Assembly: GCA_009746045.1 (NCBI GenBank)
Contig: RPFO01000017.1
Location: 1,406,556-1,470,555, forward strand
DNA: 64,000 nt
From: Mesostigma viride
Lineage: Eukaryota; Streptophyta; Mesostigmatophyceae; Mesostigmatales; Mesostigmataceae
Reading direction: 5' to 3'
The position numbers and the translations under genes are program-made. The notes below the pieces were generated by a model. That model made no database searches, was not told where the DNA came from, and was given only the letters and a program-made list of their open reading frames with translations. Within the stretch, counting starts at the first letter, position 1; each line of letters starts with the position of its first letter. Positions 9,442 to 16,823 of this stretch are shown one piece after another.

Positions 9442-10737
9442 TTAGAGGTACACGGCTGCCTGCCTGCCTGCAGCGATGTCCATCTTTGATTCGCACTCCG
9501 TGAAGATGTAGGAAATGCAGTCCGTCGCTCCCTTCTCGACTCGCAGCGTGACCACCGATGCCGTGCCACGAAGGTCAAGGCCGCTCATGTACTCTGGACC
9601 GGCACATGGCATATTCAGGTGACACGCCATCGTGAAGTTGTTGTTTAGCCACGTGGTAGGAGTCATACCCTCCCGGACACAGGACAAGACGTTCCCCTGG
9701 TCACCGAACGCGGACAACAGATTGATCCACGCCTCGGTTGCGTTCGTACGGTATCCAGGCGCTAGGTTGGATCCATTGATGTCGTATTGGTAGGAAGTCA
9801 TACCATCCGCGATGTGATTGAACATCGTATTGCCAGATGCGTTGGTCACGTCCGCGCCGGCAGCAACCTGAATCGCCAGGAGTTTGCTGGCGGACGCGGA
9901 AGACAGCGACGCCTTGATGGCATAGGGAGAACGAGTCCCGAGCGACTGTTTGGTGGACTGCCACGTCCGCCACTTGAAGGAGAGAGTTCCACCCTCGGCA
10001 AGCCTGGACGAGAAAATCTGGCCCACGATATCCTCTTGGAACCTGTACGTGTCGATGCTAAAGTGGATGTTGCTCAGTTCGAAACCAACACCTGTCGCTG
10101 CTACAACGGCCACGATGCCATCGCCTGCTGAGGCTGCCTGCGCCACGCTAGGGAGCATCACCCCTCCGTCCATGAGTGTGATTCGGATCTCGATGGGAGG
10201 GAAGAGACTCAGATCCACGATCCGAGGCTCGCCGCTCAGGAACCCCAGAAAGTGGTCGATGACGCCGTCCACCGCGGTGTTCGCCTTCACGTTGTTTGTA
10301 AGAGTGCCAGCCACGTCAGCGGTTACGGTGTTGCTATTCTTCGACCAACCAGCAGGAGCCTGTGCGAGGTTGTACTCGACCCCTCCGTGCACCGAGAGAA
10401 GAGTATGGAACAGCTGGGAGTAGTCGTTGATGCTATCGACGGTCTGCCCTCCTGCCAGCACCTCGAGGCGCCGGATGATAGAGGACGTGTACGCGGGGAA
10501 CTTCGCGAACCCCGCCGTGGTCGTCGGCGTCCCCGTGAAAAACATGGCGAAGGAGTGCAAGTCCACGAACCCGGACGTGGGCAGGCGAACCGCGACCACG
10601 GACCCTTGTTTGATGCCATCGCTGGCTGAGAGGGTGCTGAGATGCACTCGCTGAGTCGTGTGTTGGCCTAGCGCCTTCACGAGGTATTGCATACTCTTTG
10701 GGATAGCGCGGGAGTACCAGGAGTTGTCAGAAGCCAT
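9442..10737 (-). CDS. MCP: Double jelly-roll major capsid protein
   Basis: 431 aa from the Met-Ala-Ser start at 10737 (a Met five codons upstream, 10752, is an alternative). The features recall PLV/virophage capsid proteins: an early region FPAYTSSIIRRLEVLAGG followed by a gln/asp 'DSINDYSQLFHTL' stretch typical of the first jelly roll, a DLSLFPPIEIRITL strand, then the second jelly roll with LSNIHFSIDTYRFQED and a C-terminal metal-free tail. It builds the icosahedral shell as trimers. Neighbours are the penton-like gene and a small helical protein, the usual capsid cluster. An AAAATATCTA word lies about 20 bp upstream. No break is seen, so this gene is intact. Confidence 0.85.
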   Translation of the reverse strand: MASDNSWYSRAIPKSMQYLVKALGQHTTQRVHLSTLSASDGIKQGSVVAVRLPTSGFVDLHSFAMFFTGTPTTTAGFAKFPAYTSSIIRRLEVLAGGQTVDSINDYSQLFHTLLSVHGGVEYNLAQAPAGWSKNSNTVTADVAGTLTNNVKANTAVDGVIDHFLGFLSGEPRIVDLSLFPPIEIRITLMDGGVMLPSVAQAASAGDGIVAVVAATGVGFELSNIHFSIDTYRFQEDIVGQIFSSRLAEGGTLSFKWRTWQSTKQSLGTRSPYAIKASLSSASASKLLAIQVAAGADVTNASGNTMFNHIADGMTSYQYDINGSNLAPGYRTNATEAWINLLSAFGDQGNVLSCVREGMTPTTWLNNNFTMACHLNMPCAGPEYMSGLDLRGTASVVTLRVEKGATDCISYIFTECESKMDIAAGRQAAVYL

Positions 10738-10767
10738 CGATGGTGTATACACTCGAGTTAGATATTT

Positions 10768-11127
10768 TTACTGAAGGAGCTGGCCGAGTATAGGATTTTT
10801 TACTTTCGCCCCGTCCACTCTTCTCTCGAGATTCGATAGGGCGCTCAGCCCCGTGTTCGCGGCCGAGTACGCTTTCCCGAGGAGCGTACTCTTCGCGATC
10901 ATGTTAGAGGGGACGTGCCCGAGCGCTGAATCGACGATGCCCGCGACCTGTTGCGCGGCTCGCGCCCCGTCTCCGATTTTCGAGATAACCTCTCCCGCGA
11001 CGTGCCTGGCCTTCTTGACAGCCGACACGATCGCCGCCCCGTCGCCGACCCTCTTGATTGCGTTTCCAGCAAACTCGCCCACGCGTCTACTAGCCACGTT
11101 TCCGATCGCGCCAAAATTAAGTTTCAT
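10768..11127 (-). CDS. Small helical virion-type protein, 119 aa
   Basis: Starts inside the last codons of the penton-like gene (11-nt overlap), which supports the start. The sequence is Ala/Gly/Val-rich with regular Lys/Arg spacing, as in an amphipathic helix (KRVGDGAAIVSAVKKARHVA), and has no cysteine. In adenovirus-like and PLV genomes a short basic helical protein next to penton and capsid often acts as cement or as a membrane-active internal protein. That role is inferred from position and composition only. Confidence 0.7.
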   Translation of the reverse strand: MKLNFGAIGNVASRRVGEFAGNAIKRVGDGAAIVSAVKKARHVAGEVISKIGDGARAAQQVAGIVDSALGHVPSNMIAKSTLLGKAYSAANTGLSALSNLERRVDGAKVKNPILGQLLQ

Positions 11128-11980
11128 CGTCCTCGACAGTACTAGATGGCTGAGAAATTAATCTGGTTTGTGGCTGGACAGTCCTGTCGAGTGCCATGTA
11201 CTTCAAGACGCTCCCGATCTTCCTAGCCTCTATCCCCATTGCCTTCTGAGGGCTTATGCGGAAGGAGAGCTGAAGAGCCCAATCCGAGTAGACAGTTATA
11301 GGAGCATCGTCCTCGTCGAGCAGTCGGATCGTGATGTTGCTGGGAGAGTCCTTGAGATGCTGCCACAAAGGGTTCGCTGCCTGCCAAACAATGGGTTCTA
11401 AAAACTGCGACATATTAGGGCAAACTGCCAAAAGACCTCCATATCCAGTGCCTGTCGATGAGGATATGACGTTTCCCCGGACGATGTCACTATACACATA
11501 CACCATTCTCAGTCTCCCATTCGTTGCTGGCCGGTTGCTAGCGAGGGCGCCTGTGAGAGCATAAGAGCCTTCCATGAGCCCCAACACCCGGCCCGTGGGC
11601 TCATCCACAGAGATAGAGAACTCGACGGCATTGGTCACGGTAAAAAGGCTAGTCGCCCTGTTGTCTGTGACCGAGAACCCGGGATCCACCGCCTTCAAAG
11701 CGTCCTCTATGTTTTTTCGGTTTTCGATGGTCGTGTAGGATCCACGCGGCAAAGTCACCTTGACGGGGGACTCGCCGCCAGACAAACGGACAGTGAAGTA
11801 TCGGTTTCCTTCGCTGATGTGCGTCTGTTCAAACGGGATGGTCATGAGGGTAAGCCCGACGTCGTGATAATCGTCAAGGAGCCCCGCCGGGATGTCCCAC
11901 ACCGGATCCACTAGCGTCCCGCGAGTCCGGTTCTCCGTGCGAAGAGTGAGTGTCAGCGTCTCCTGGATGAACTCCTTCAT
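11117..11980 (-). CDS. Penton-like minor capsid protein
   Basis: 287 aa with the strand-rich profile of a single jelly roll. The diagnostic stretch is RLRMVYVYSDIVRGNVI, followed some 15 residues later by a Leu-rich strand, as in the minor capsid (penton) proteins of PLVs and virophages. It would fill the five-fold vertices. It sits between the helical protein and the small basic gene; its ATG overlaps the frame of the upstream gene and its stop overlaps the next start. No damage is seen. Confidence 0.75.
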   Translation of the reverse strand: MKEFIQETLTLTLRTENRTRGTLVDPVWDIPAGLLDDYHDVGLTLMTIPFEQTHISEGNRYFTVRLSGGESPVKVTLPRGSYTTIENRKNIEDALKAVDPGFSVTDNRATSLFTVTNAVEFSISVDEPTGRVLGLMEGSYALTGALASNRPATNGRLRMVYVYSDIVRGNVISSSTGTGYGGLLAVCPNMSQFLEPIVWQAANPLWQHLKDSPSNITIRLLDEDDAPITVYSDWALQLSFRISPQKAMGIEARKIGSVLKYMALDRTVQPQTRLISQPSSTVEDDET

Positions 11981-11984
11981 CGGC

Positions 11985-12222
11985 CACTTCGTCTGACATT
12001 AGCTCAGAAGTAATTTCGTTTGTCCCAAAAACCTTGACCACGCCCTCTTCTTTCTGTGCCATCGCCTTTTTGATAGCGCGCTTTTTCTTCCCGGTGAGCG
12101 GCTTCTTCCTACAATAAAGCATGGCCGATTCGATGAATTCCCGGGGGACGTTTGCATGTGTGAAGAGTCATCCACTGCGATATCTCGAGCATCTCGGCGT
12201 CGGTGAACAGCGGGTTGCTCAT
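11985..12222 (-). CDS. Small basic PLV protein, apparently frameshifted
   Basis: An ATG at 12222, four bases from the stop of the C2H2 gene, opens a frame with a sensible start (MSNPLFTDAEMLEISQWM). That frame stops at 12109. In a second register the DNA continues with a very Lys-rich stretch (KKPLTGKKKRAIKKAMAQKE) and an acidic end that runs up to the penton start. Both halves look coding, so one small gene with a frameshift around 12160-12180 is the simplest reading. It could instead be two tiny genes. No function recognised; the Lys patch suits DNA or RNA contact. Confidence 0.4.
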
Positions 12223-12225
12223 GTG

Positions 12226-12726
12226 TTACTCTTCTGTGAGATTTTTTTCCGCGCCCTCTTTAGGGGCTCCCACAACCGTGTCGTGGATTCTGCGTAGATG
12301 AGTCAAAAGATTTTGTTCACTGGAAAATGTCGCTTTACATTTAGGCATAGGACATTTCCACCTCGTGCCCCCCACCTGGACTCGCTTTCCGACAGATACA
12401 CCCGCAGGCTCGGGGGGTGCCGCCAGTCCCGCGTCGACGACAACCGGTTCAGGAGTCGCGACAGGTGTCGGTTGGGCATACGCGGACAACGGGGGGTACG
12501 CGACCGGTCTAGAGTTCGCCATGACTGACGCCATGAGAAGGGCGTCCTTGAACCCTCGCGCCTGTGCAACCTTGCCTTTGTTCACCGCTCTTCGGACCGG
12601 CGCGCTGTGGATGACAATGGTGTTGGTCGATGAAGCGGTCGCCTGCGACTGGGGTGCGATCTTTCGCTTGGGTTTTCCCCTTTTACTCGAAGGACGGCGC
12701 CGTGCTGATTTCTGACGCCTTGCCAT
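12226..12726 (-). CDS. Basic C2H2 zinc-finger protein
   Basis: 166 aa. The first 25 residues are nearly all Arg, Lys and Ser (RRQKSARRRPSSKRGKPKRK), then a Pro/Ala-rich linker, then a single classical finger at about residues 124-146 with spacing Cys-x4-Cys-x12-His-x4-His (CPMPKC ... HLRRIH). The finger would bind nucleic acid. The basic head could condense genome DNA as adenovirus core proteins do, or bring it to the nucleus. It lies among virion genes, which favours a packaged protein. A TAAAAATCTA word stands about 20 bp before the start. Confidence 0.75.
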   Translation of the reverse strand: MARRQKSARRRPSSKRGKPKRKIAPQSQATASSTNTIVIHSAPVRRAVNKGKVAQARGFKDALLMASVMANSRPVAYPPLSAYAQPTPVATPEPVVVDAGLAAPPEPAGVSVGKRVQVGGTRWKCPMPKCKATFSSEQNLLTHLRRIHDTVVGAPKEGAEKNLTEE

Positions 12727-12816
12727 TTCTGAATATAATCATAGATTTTTATAACGTCCAAGTGAGGGTCTTGTTAGTCGACACGCCGTTTTGTCCAGCG
12801 CGTGACTTACACAATG

Positions 12817-13299
12817 TTAATTAGACAACCATATGCTTGTTGATGTGTCAGTGGTGATGCGAGGAATTCGCAATGCAATTTCAAACACCCCGTCATCCTC
12901 CTCGTATCCTGAAACAACATTCCAGTTGCTGCCAATTATAACGTTTACCGGCCAAACAGGCAGGCAGTTAGGCGTTAGGCGGTATGGGTTTGATATGTCG
13001 AGAATCGTGGGTGGGTTGTTAGCAAATGTCAATCTAACAAGGATATTGGTCAACGCTGTCGGAAGAGTTAGTTCTGCTTGCGTGGCGGGGTCGTGAAAAG
13101 AAATCACAGCCTGGGGGGCGCCATGCCAAAACTGTGGGAGTGGATAGTCGTATATGGGCTGCCTCAAACCGATCACAGAGTTCGCTTCCAATATCGTATG
13201 AGATATACGCCTAGTTTCGCGGACATCTTCATACAGGGCCACGTCCATCCCATGATTGCCGCCGATCGACTCCAGGCCTGAATCGTAGTAATAGCTCAT
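12817..13299 (-). CDS. Unknown PLV protein, 160 aa, likely virion surface
   Basis: I choose the Met at 13299, not the one at 13347, because it overlaps the stop of the preceding gene in the ATGA manner usual for compact viral operons. The protein opens SYYYDSGLESIGG, is beta-rich with many Pro and aromatic residues, and has no cysteine-rich or membrane part. No family recognised. It is the fourth gene of a co-directed run of fibre-like proteins. Confidence 0.65.
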   Translation of the reverse strand: MSYYYDSGLESIGGNHGMDVALYEDVRETRRISHTILEANSVIGLRQPIYDYPLPQFWHGAPQAVISFHDPATQAELTLPTALTNILVRLTFANNPPTILDISNPYRLTPNCLPVWPVNVIIGSNWNVVSGYEEDDGVFEIALRIPRITTDTSTSIWLSN

Positions 13300-13796
13300 G
13301 GAAGAAGCAAATAAAAGCGGGCTCGGGCCAGATATGGTTGGATCCAATATACTTGGAACGTCACGGTGGCCAAATGGACCATACCAGTAACTGGCAGATC
13401 AATCAATGAAGTATGATCGCAGGTTATATCTACGTATGATAGGGACTTTGAAACCGTATTTGTTGAAAACCCTCCAATCCAAGCTTCTCCAACGACGACG
13501 TTGATGAGCGACGGATCGTTGCTCAACTTAGTGTTTGAAAATCCAAGTCTTACATAAAACTTCCTCACCGACTGACGAGCTGGTAGAATCCCATATATTT
13601 TGGCAGTATATTCGTTCATTTGCACGCCGTATTGAACATCCGGGCACTTAACAACCGTTCGTATGACACTCTCATTCGTGAGTGTTAGCTCCTTGAACCA
13701 AGTATTCGCAACACCCGGCACGGGTTTCGTTACGCTATATTTCCCAAAAATGCTACAATTCCTCGACGAGGTGGACCTGTGACGCAGCTCCAACAC
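13296..13796 (-). CDS. Unknown PLV protein, 166 aa, likely virion surface
   Basis: Follows the 440-aa gene by 56 bp and ends with a 4-nt overlap onto the next gene. The strand-rich sequence has alternating Val/Thr/Ser, including VRKFYVRLGF and HLATVTFQVYWIQP, in the style of a small jelly-roll or fibre-knob protein. No recognised family, no breaks. The start at 13796 is the most upstream Met; a later one cannot be excluded. Confidence 0.6.
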   Translation of the reverse strand: MLELRHRSTSSRNCSIFGKYSVTKPVPGVANTWFKELTLTNESVIRTVVKCPDVQYGVQMNEYTAKIYGILPARQSVRKFYVRLGFSNTKLSNDPSLINVVVGEAWIGGFSTNTVSKSLSYVDITCDHTSLIDLPVTGMVHLATVTFQVYWIQPYLARARFYLLLP

Positions 13797-13852
13797 GTCG
13801 CCGACGGTTGTGTACGCTCCGGATGGGTTGTTGGTTTTTATAGAGTCGAACT

Positions 13853-15175
13853 CTATGTCTTGGAGGTCGTCCAGACATGCGCGCCGTGGTACTCTCCGCT
13901 TAAGTGGAAGACTGGTCGGAGGGGCATCGGAATGTACGGGTCAAGAATGTCTGTAGGAGTGGTTGTAAATATACCGGACGAGTTTGAGATTTTAGTCATG
14001 TCACTAAGTTCTTGAGGAGTTGTTTTGGATATATAACGCTCCACCTTCCCATCCGACTTTCTTCGAAATGCCACCCAGTAGCTGTTTTGTTGTCTCCATG
14101 ATGAGTTTAACGTGTATCGAACCTTTGACTTCAGATTGTCAAACAGGTCAAGTGCATAGTCACTATGGTGGAGATTAATACCCAGCATACCCCAATGCGT
14201 CGTAGCCGCATTTCTCCAGTTCTGATGGGCATCCGTCGTTGCGGGATGATATTTATTCGTCAAAGACATAGTATTTTCCGCGAACGAGACGAAAGCATCA
14301 TTGCTGCCCAAATATAGCTGAAAACACAATAGAAATGGGCCGTCTATGAGCTGCTCTGAAAAAACAACACATTTGCTTGGTGCCGGAGTGGCTGTTTTTA
14401 CCAAAAAGAATTTTTCGGGAGATCCTTCAAAGTAGTATTTCGAAGCTTCTGTTTGCAGCGTGGTCACGGAGTGGCGCGAGAATGATTCTAGAGAATGGAG
14501 CGTCGTAGCGGGCCCATATATCTCCACGGTCTCCCCTGATAGGTTTGGCGAGTCCTTTGCGGTTATAATCCTATATCTGAGTTCTACATCATCGCCTTCT
14601 GATGGGTTTTGGAACGTTGTTGTCGTCAACGTCCCGTCCAACACCGCTTGAGACACCCCGTTCGCCATCAGATGAAAACCGGTGAGAGGATTCAACGACT
14701 TCCCCCATCCAACGCCATGGTCTGCGTACACTCCGTTAATCGAGATTTTTACAGGATTGAGGTACGAAATGTACGAACTCGGGGTCCGGATGCCGGGGTG
14801 AAGCTGGCTCATTTTCGAAACGCATATCAACATCCCCCCTTTTTGGGTGCTACATGCGGTAAGGGTGGAGTCGTTGTATACGTCTATCTCATAGTTCAAA
14901 AACTTATTACTATCTGCCGCTACTGGCGCGGTGATTACGGCGTCTTCCCCGCGCAGTCCTCCGTTTTGCGAGAGGGAGACTCCGCCGATCGTAGGGGTGG
15001 TCGGCGTGAGCTGTGTGGAATTCATGTACCATCTGAGGGGAAGTTTGCGTTGGTACGCGAACGGGGTCGTCATCTTAATGCCCTGTTTGAGGGTCGTACC
15101 CTCCACTACCTCCCATGTAGCATTGGCGGGAGTGGTGCTCCAGTGGAATGCGTTCAAAGGTTCAATCGGTCCCAT
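13853..15175 (-). CDS. Large unknown PLV protein, 440 aa, probable fibre/spike
   Basis: Its ATG lies within the last 14 nt of an alternative frame that continues the upstream fibre gene, supporting the start. The sequence is Ser/Thr/Asn-rich and strand-rich with few cysteines. The first 150 residues contain LPLRWYMNSTQLTPTTPT and many Gly turns. The C-terminal third holds several Trp (HWGMLGINLHHSDYA). It resembles tail-fibre or spike proteins by composition only. Position between the coiled-coil fibre gene and small beta proteins suggests one virion attachment module. Confidence 0.65.
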   Translation of the reverse strand: MGPIEPLNAFHWSTTPANATWEVVEGTTLKQGIKMTTPFAYQRKLPLRWYMNSTQLTPTTPTIGGVSLSQNGGLRGEDAVITAPVAADSNKFLNYEIDVYNDSTLTACSTQKGGMLICVSKMSQLHPGIRTPSSYISYLNPVKISINGVYADHGVGWGKSLNPLTGFHLMANGVSQAVLDGTLTTTTFQNPSEGDDVELRYRIITAKDSPNLSGETVEIYGPATTLHSLESFSRHSVTTLQTEASKYYFEGSPEKFFLVKTATPAPSKCVVFSEQLIDGPFLLCFQLYLGSNDAFVSFAENTMSLTNKYHPATTDAHQNWRNAATTHWGMLGINLHHSDYALDLFDNLKSKVRYTLNSSWRQQNSYWVAFRRKSDGKVERYISKTTPQELSDMTKISNSSGIFTTTPTDILDPYIPMPLRPVFHLSGEYHGAHVWTTSKT

Positions 15176-16053
15176 TCTCCAATCCGTGAGTGGCGAGTAG
15201 GTACGCGTGATGGTGAACGATCTCCCAGTTAGTGAAGGCGGCGGTTGTCGTCGCGGATCGTGGAGAAAGACAACAACTCCACGCGGAGAGGGAGGCCGTT
15301 GAATCGAGATCCTCCGAGTCCGAAGAACGCATCGGAAAAATACGGATATCCCACTGTGCCATCCACGACGTTGTCGCTCGTGGCCGATTGGGTGGCATGA
15401 TAGTCGCGATACGTATATTTACAAATCCCACTCGCGTCGCCTTTAGTAACGTTATAGGGAAGCTGAACTCGCACATCCTGGTCGTTGATGACGCTGAACG
15501 CGTTTTGGTGCGACACGGTCGTCCCGTCTTCGAGATGAAGGACGAAATCCCCGTTCAAATTAGTTATCGACGTGGTGCCTACTCCGTGTTGGTCGAAAAG
15601 ATAGTCCAGTTGCGCGCGGGTCAGGACTCTGCCGCCGGGGTCTAGCAGCGTGTCAGGGCTGAAGTCGAAGACGTGGTACTGGTTTGCTCCCACTTTCGCC
15701 GTAAGGTACGGTTCGTTTAGAGTGAGATCGTCGACTGTCGTAGTGCCTTCTTTGAAATACGAATACCCGTTCACGACGAGGTTGTAGGCGAGTTCCGATG
15801 GGTCACTCGCGGTTTCGTCGTCGTAATCGTCTCCGAGTCGCAAATTTGTCGGTTGGCTTGGATAAAAAATTTTGAATCCGTCCACGACAAGAGACTGATC
15901 AAATGGGTGCGACTTGCTCAGAAGTAACGACACGCTAGTCTCAAGCCCGTCGATATCTGTTTCGACAGCAGAAACACGCTCCTCCATCTCGGGGTCGAGC
16001 GTTAACCCGGTAGCGAGATTTGTCGGTCTGCTCAGGGTTGTAAGCACGACCAT
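15162..16053 (-). CDS. Coiled-coil fibre-like protein, frame slip at 3' end
   Basis: The main frame gives 274 aa and stops at 15229. Residues 22-45 form a heptad-rich segment (VSAVETDIDGLETSVSLLLS), a trimerising stalk like those at the base of viral fibres, followed by Asp/Tyr/Val-rich beta sequence (two LVVNGYSYF / LVVDGFKIF-like repeats). Near 15240 the coding register appears to shift: the other frame continues with FTNWEIVHHHAYLLATHG and stops at 15162, overlapping the next start by 14 nt, which is the tight junction expected here. I therefore draw the gene to 15162 and suspect a 1-nt indel. Divergent from the plus-strand genes. Confidence 0.6.
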
Positions 16054-16078
16054 TTATTATCTACCGTAGAATATAAAC
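16054..16078. promoter_or_regulatory. Divergent promoter region
   Basis: Only 25 bp separate the start codons of the minus-strand virion block and the plus-strand block. The gap is A/T-rich (TTATTATCTACC, then GAATATAAAC) in an otherwise GC-rich surround. It must contain or overlap both promoters. No experimentally known motif was matched. Confidence 0.4.
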
Positions 16079-16606
16079 ATGGCCTCTGAGGCTTCAGAGA
16101 CCCCAACGAGCTTCCAGGACGAGACCTTCGCCGAGACGCGGGAAGAGCAGGTGGACCTGGTCAGGACGATTCGAAAAGGACAGCCGTTGAACGACGAACA
16201 GAAAAAGGCCCTACGTGACAAGATGAGGATTTATCAACAGCGCTCAAAGGCAGAGAGGGAGAAGAGACGGAACGATGAAAAGGAGGCAGAGATAACAAAG
16301 CGCAAGGTCCTCGCGAAGGAACTGGAAATCCAGCGACAAAGGCTCGTTGAACTCGAGCTGCAAGAAGCTCGAAACAAATCGCGCATCGAACGCCTTCTTG
16401 CGGAAGACAGCGTCGCCTCGACACCCGCCGACACGCCGAAACCGAGACGGGGGAGAAAACCAAGGGAATCGGAGCCGGACACCCCGCCACCCCCGATCAA
16501 GACCCGCCAGCTTCCACCGCCACCCCCGCCCCCTGTCGCGATGACCCCGTACGAGATTCGTATGGCCGCCATCCGCGCATCACTCCTCGCTTCACTGGAC
16601 GAATAA
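16079..16606 (+). CDS. Charged coiled-coil protein with proline tail
   Basis: 175 aa. Residues 30-105 are a long Glu/Lys/Arg helix with heptad Leu spacing near its end (ELEIQRQRLVELELQEA), followed by a Pro-rich region with an RRGRKPRESE basic patch like an AT-hook and a run of eight or so Pro, and a short C-terminal helix (IRMAAIRASLLASL). It is the first plus-strand gene, 12 bp before the packaging ATPase. It might be a scaffold or partner of the ATPase. No family recognised. Confidence 0.65.
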   Translation: MASEASETPTSFQDETFAETREEQVDLVRTIRKGQPLNDEQKKALRDKMRIYQQRSKAEREKRRNDEKEAEITKRKVLAKELEIQRQRLVELELQEARNKSRIERLLAEDSVASTPADTPKPRRGRKPRESEPDTPPPPIKTRQLPPPPPPPVAMTPYEIRMAAIRASLLASLDE

Positions 16607-16812
16607 ATGTCTTAAGAATGGTAATGGCTATCATCGAAGAGCGGCGAATTCATTCGTTGGAGAACCGGGATATAAAGCAACGATACGCCCCTCAGCGTCC
16701 CGCCCCGCAAAACATGCCGAGCTTGCACTTCATTGCCAACTTTTGTGGGGCGAGGCGTTCGGGAAAAACAACTGCGGCGGTCAACATGGCGAAGACTTAT
16801 TTCACTAACAAC

Positions 16813-16823
16813 TCATTCGACAA
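16813..16823 (+). repeat. Target-site duplication, left copy
   Basis: TCATTCGACAA lies here and again at 18871-18881, exactly flanking the retroelement. In both places it encodes the same ATPase residues Ser-Phe-Asp, which proves insertion into a formerly continuous gene. Confidence 0.95.
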
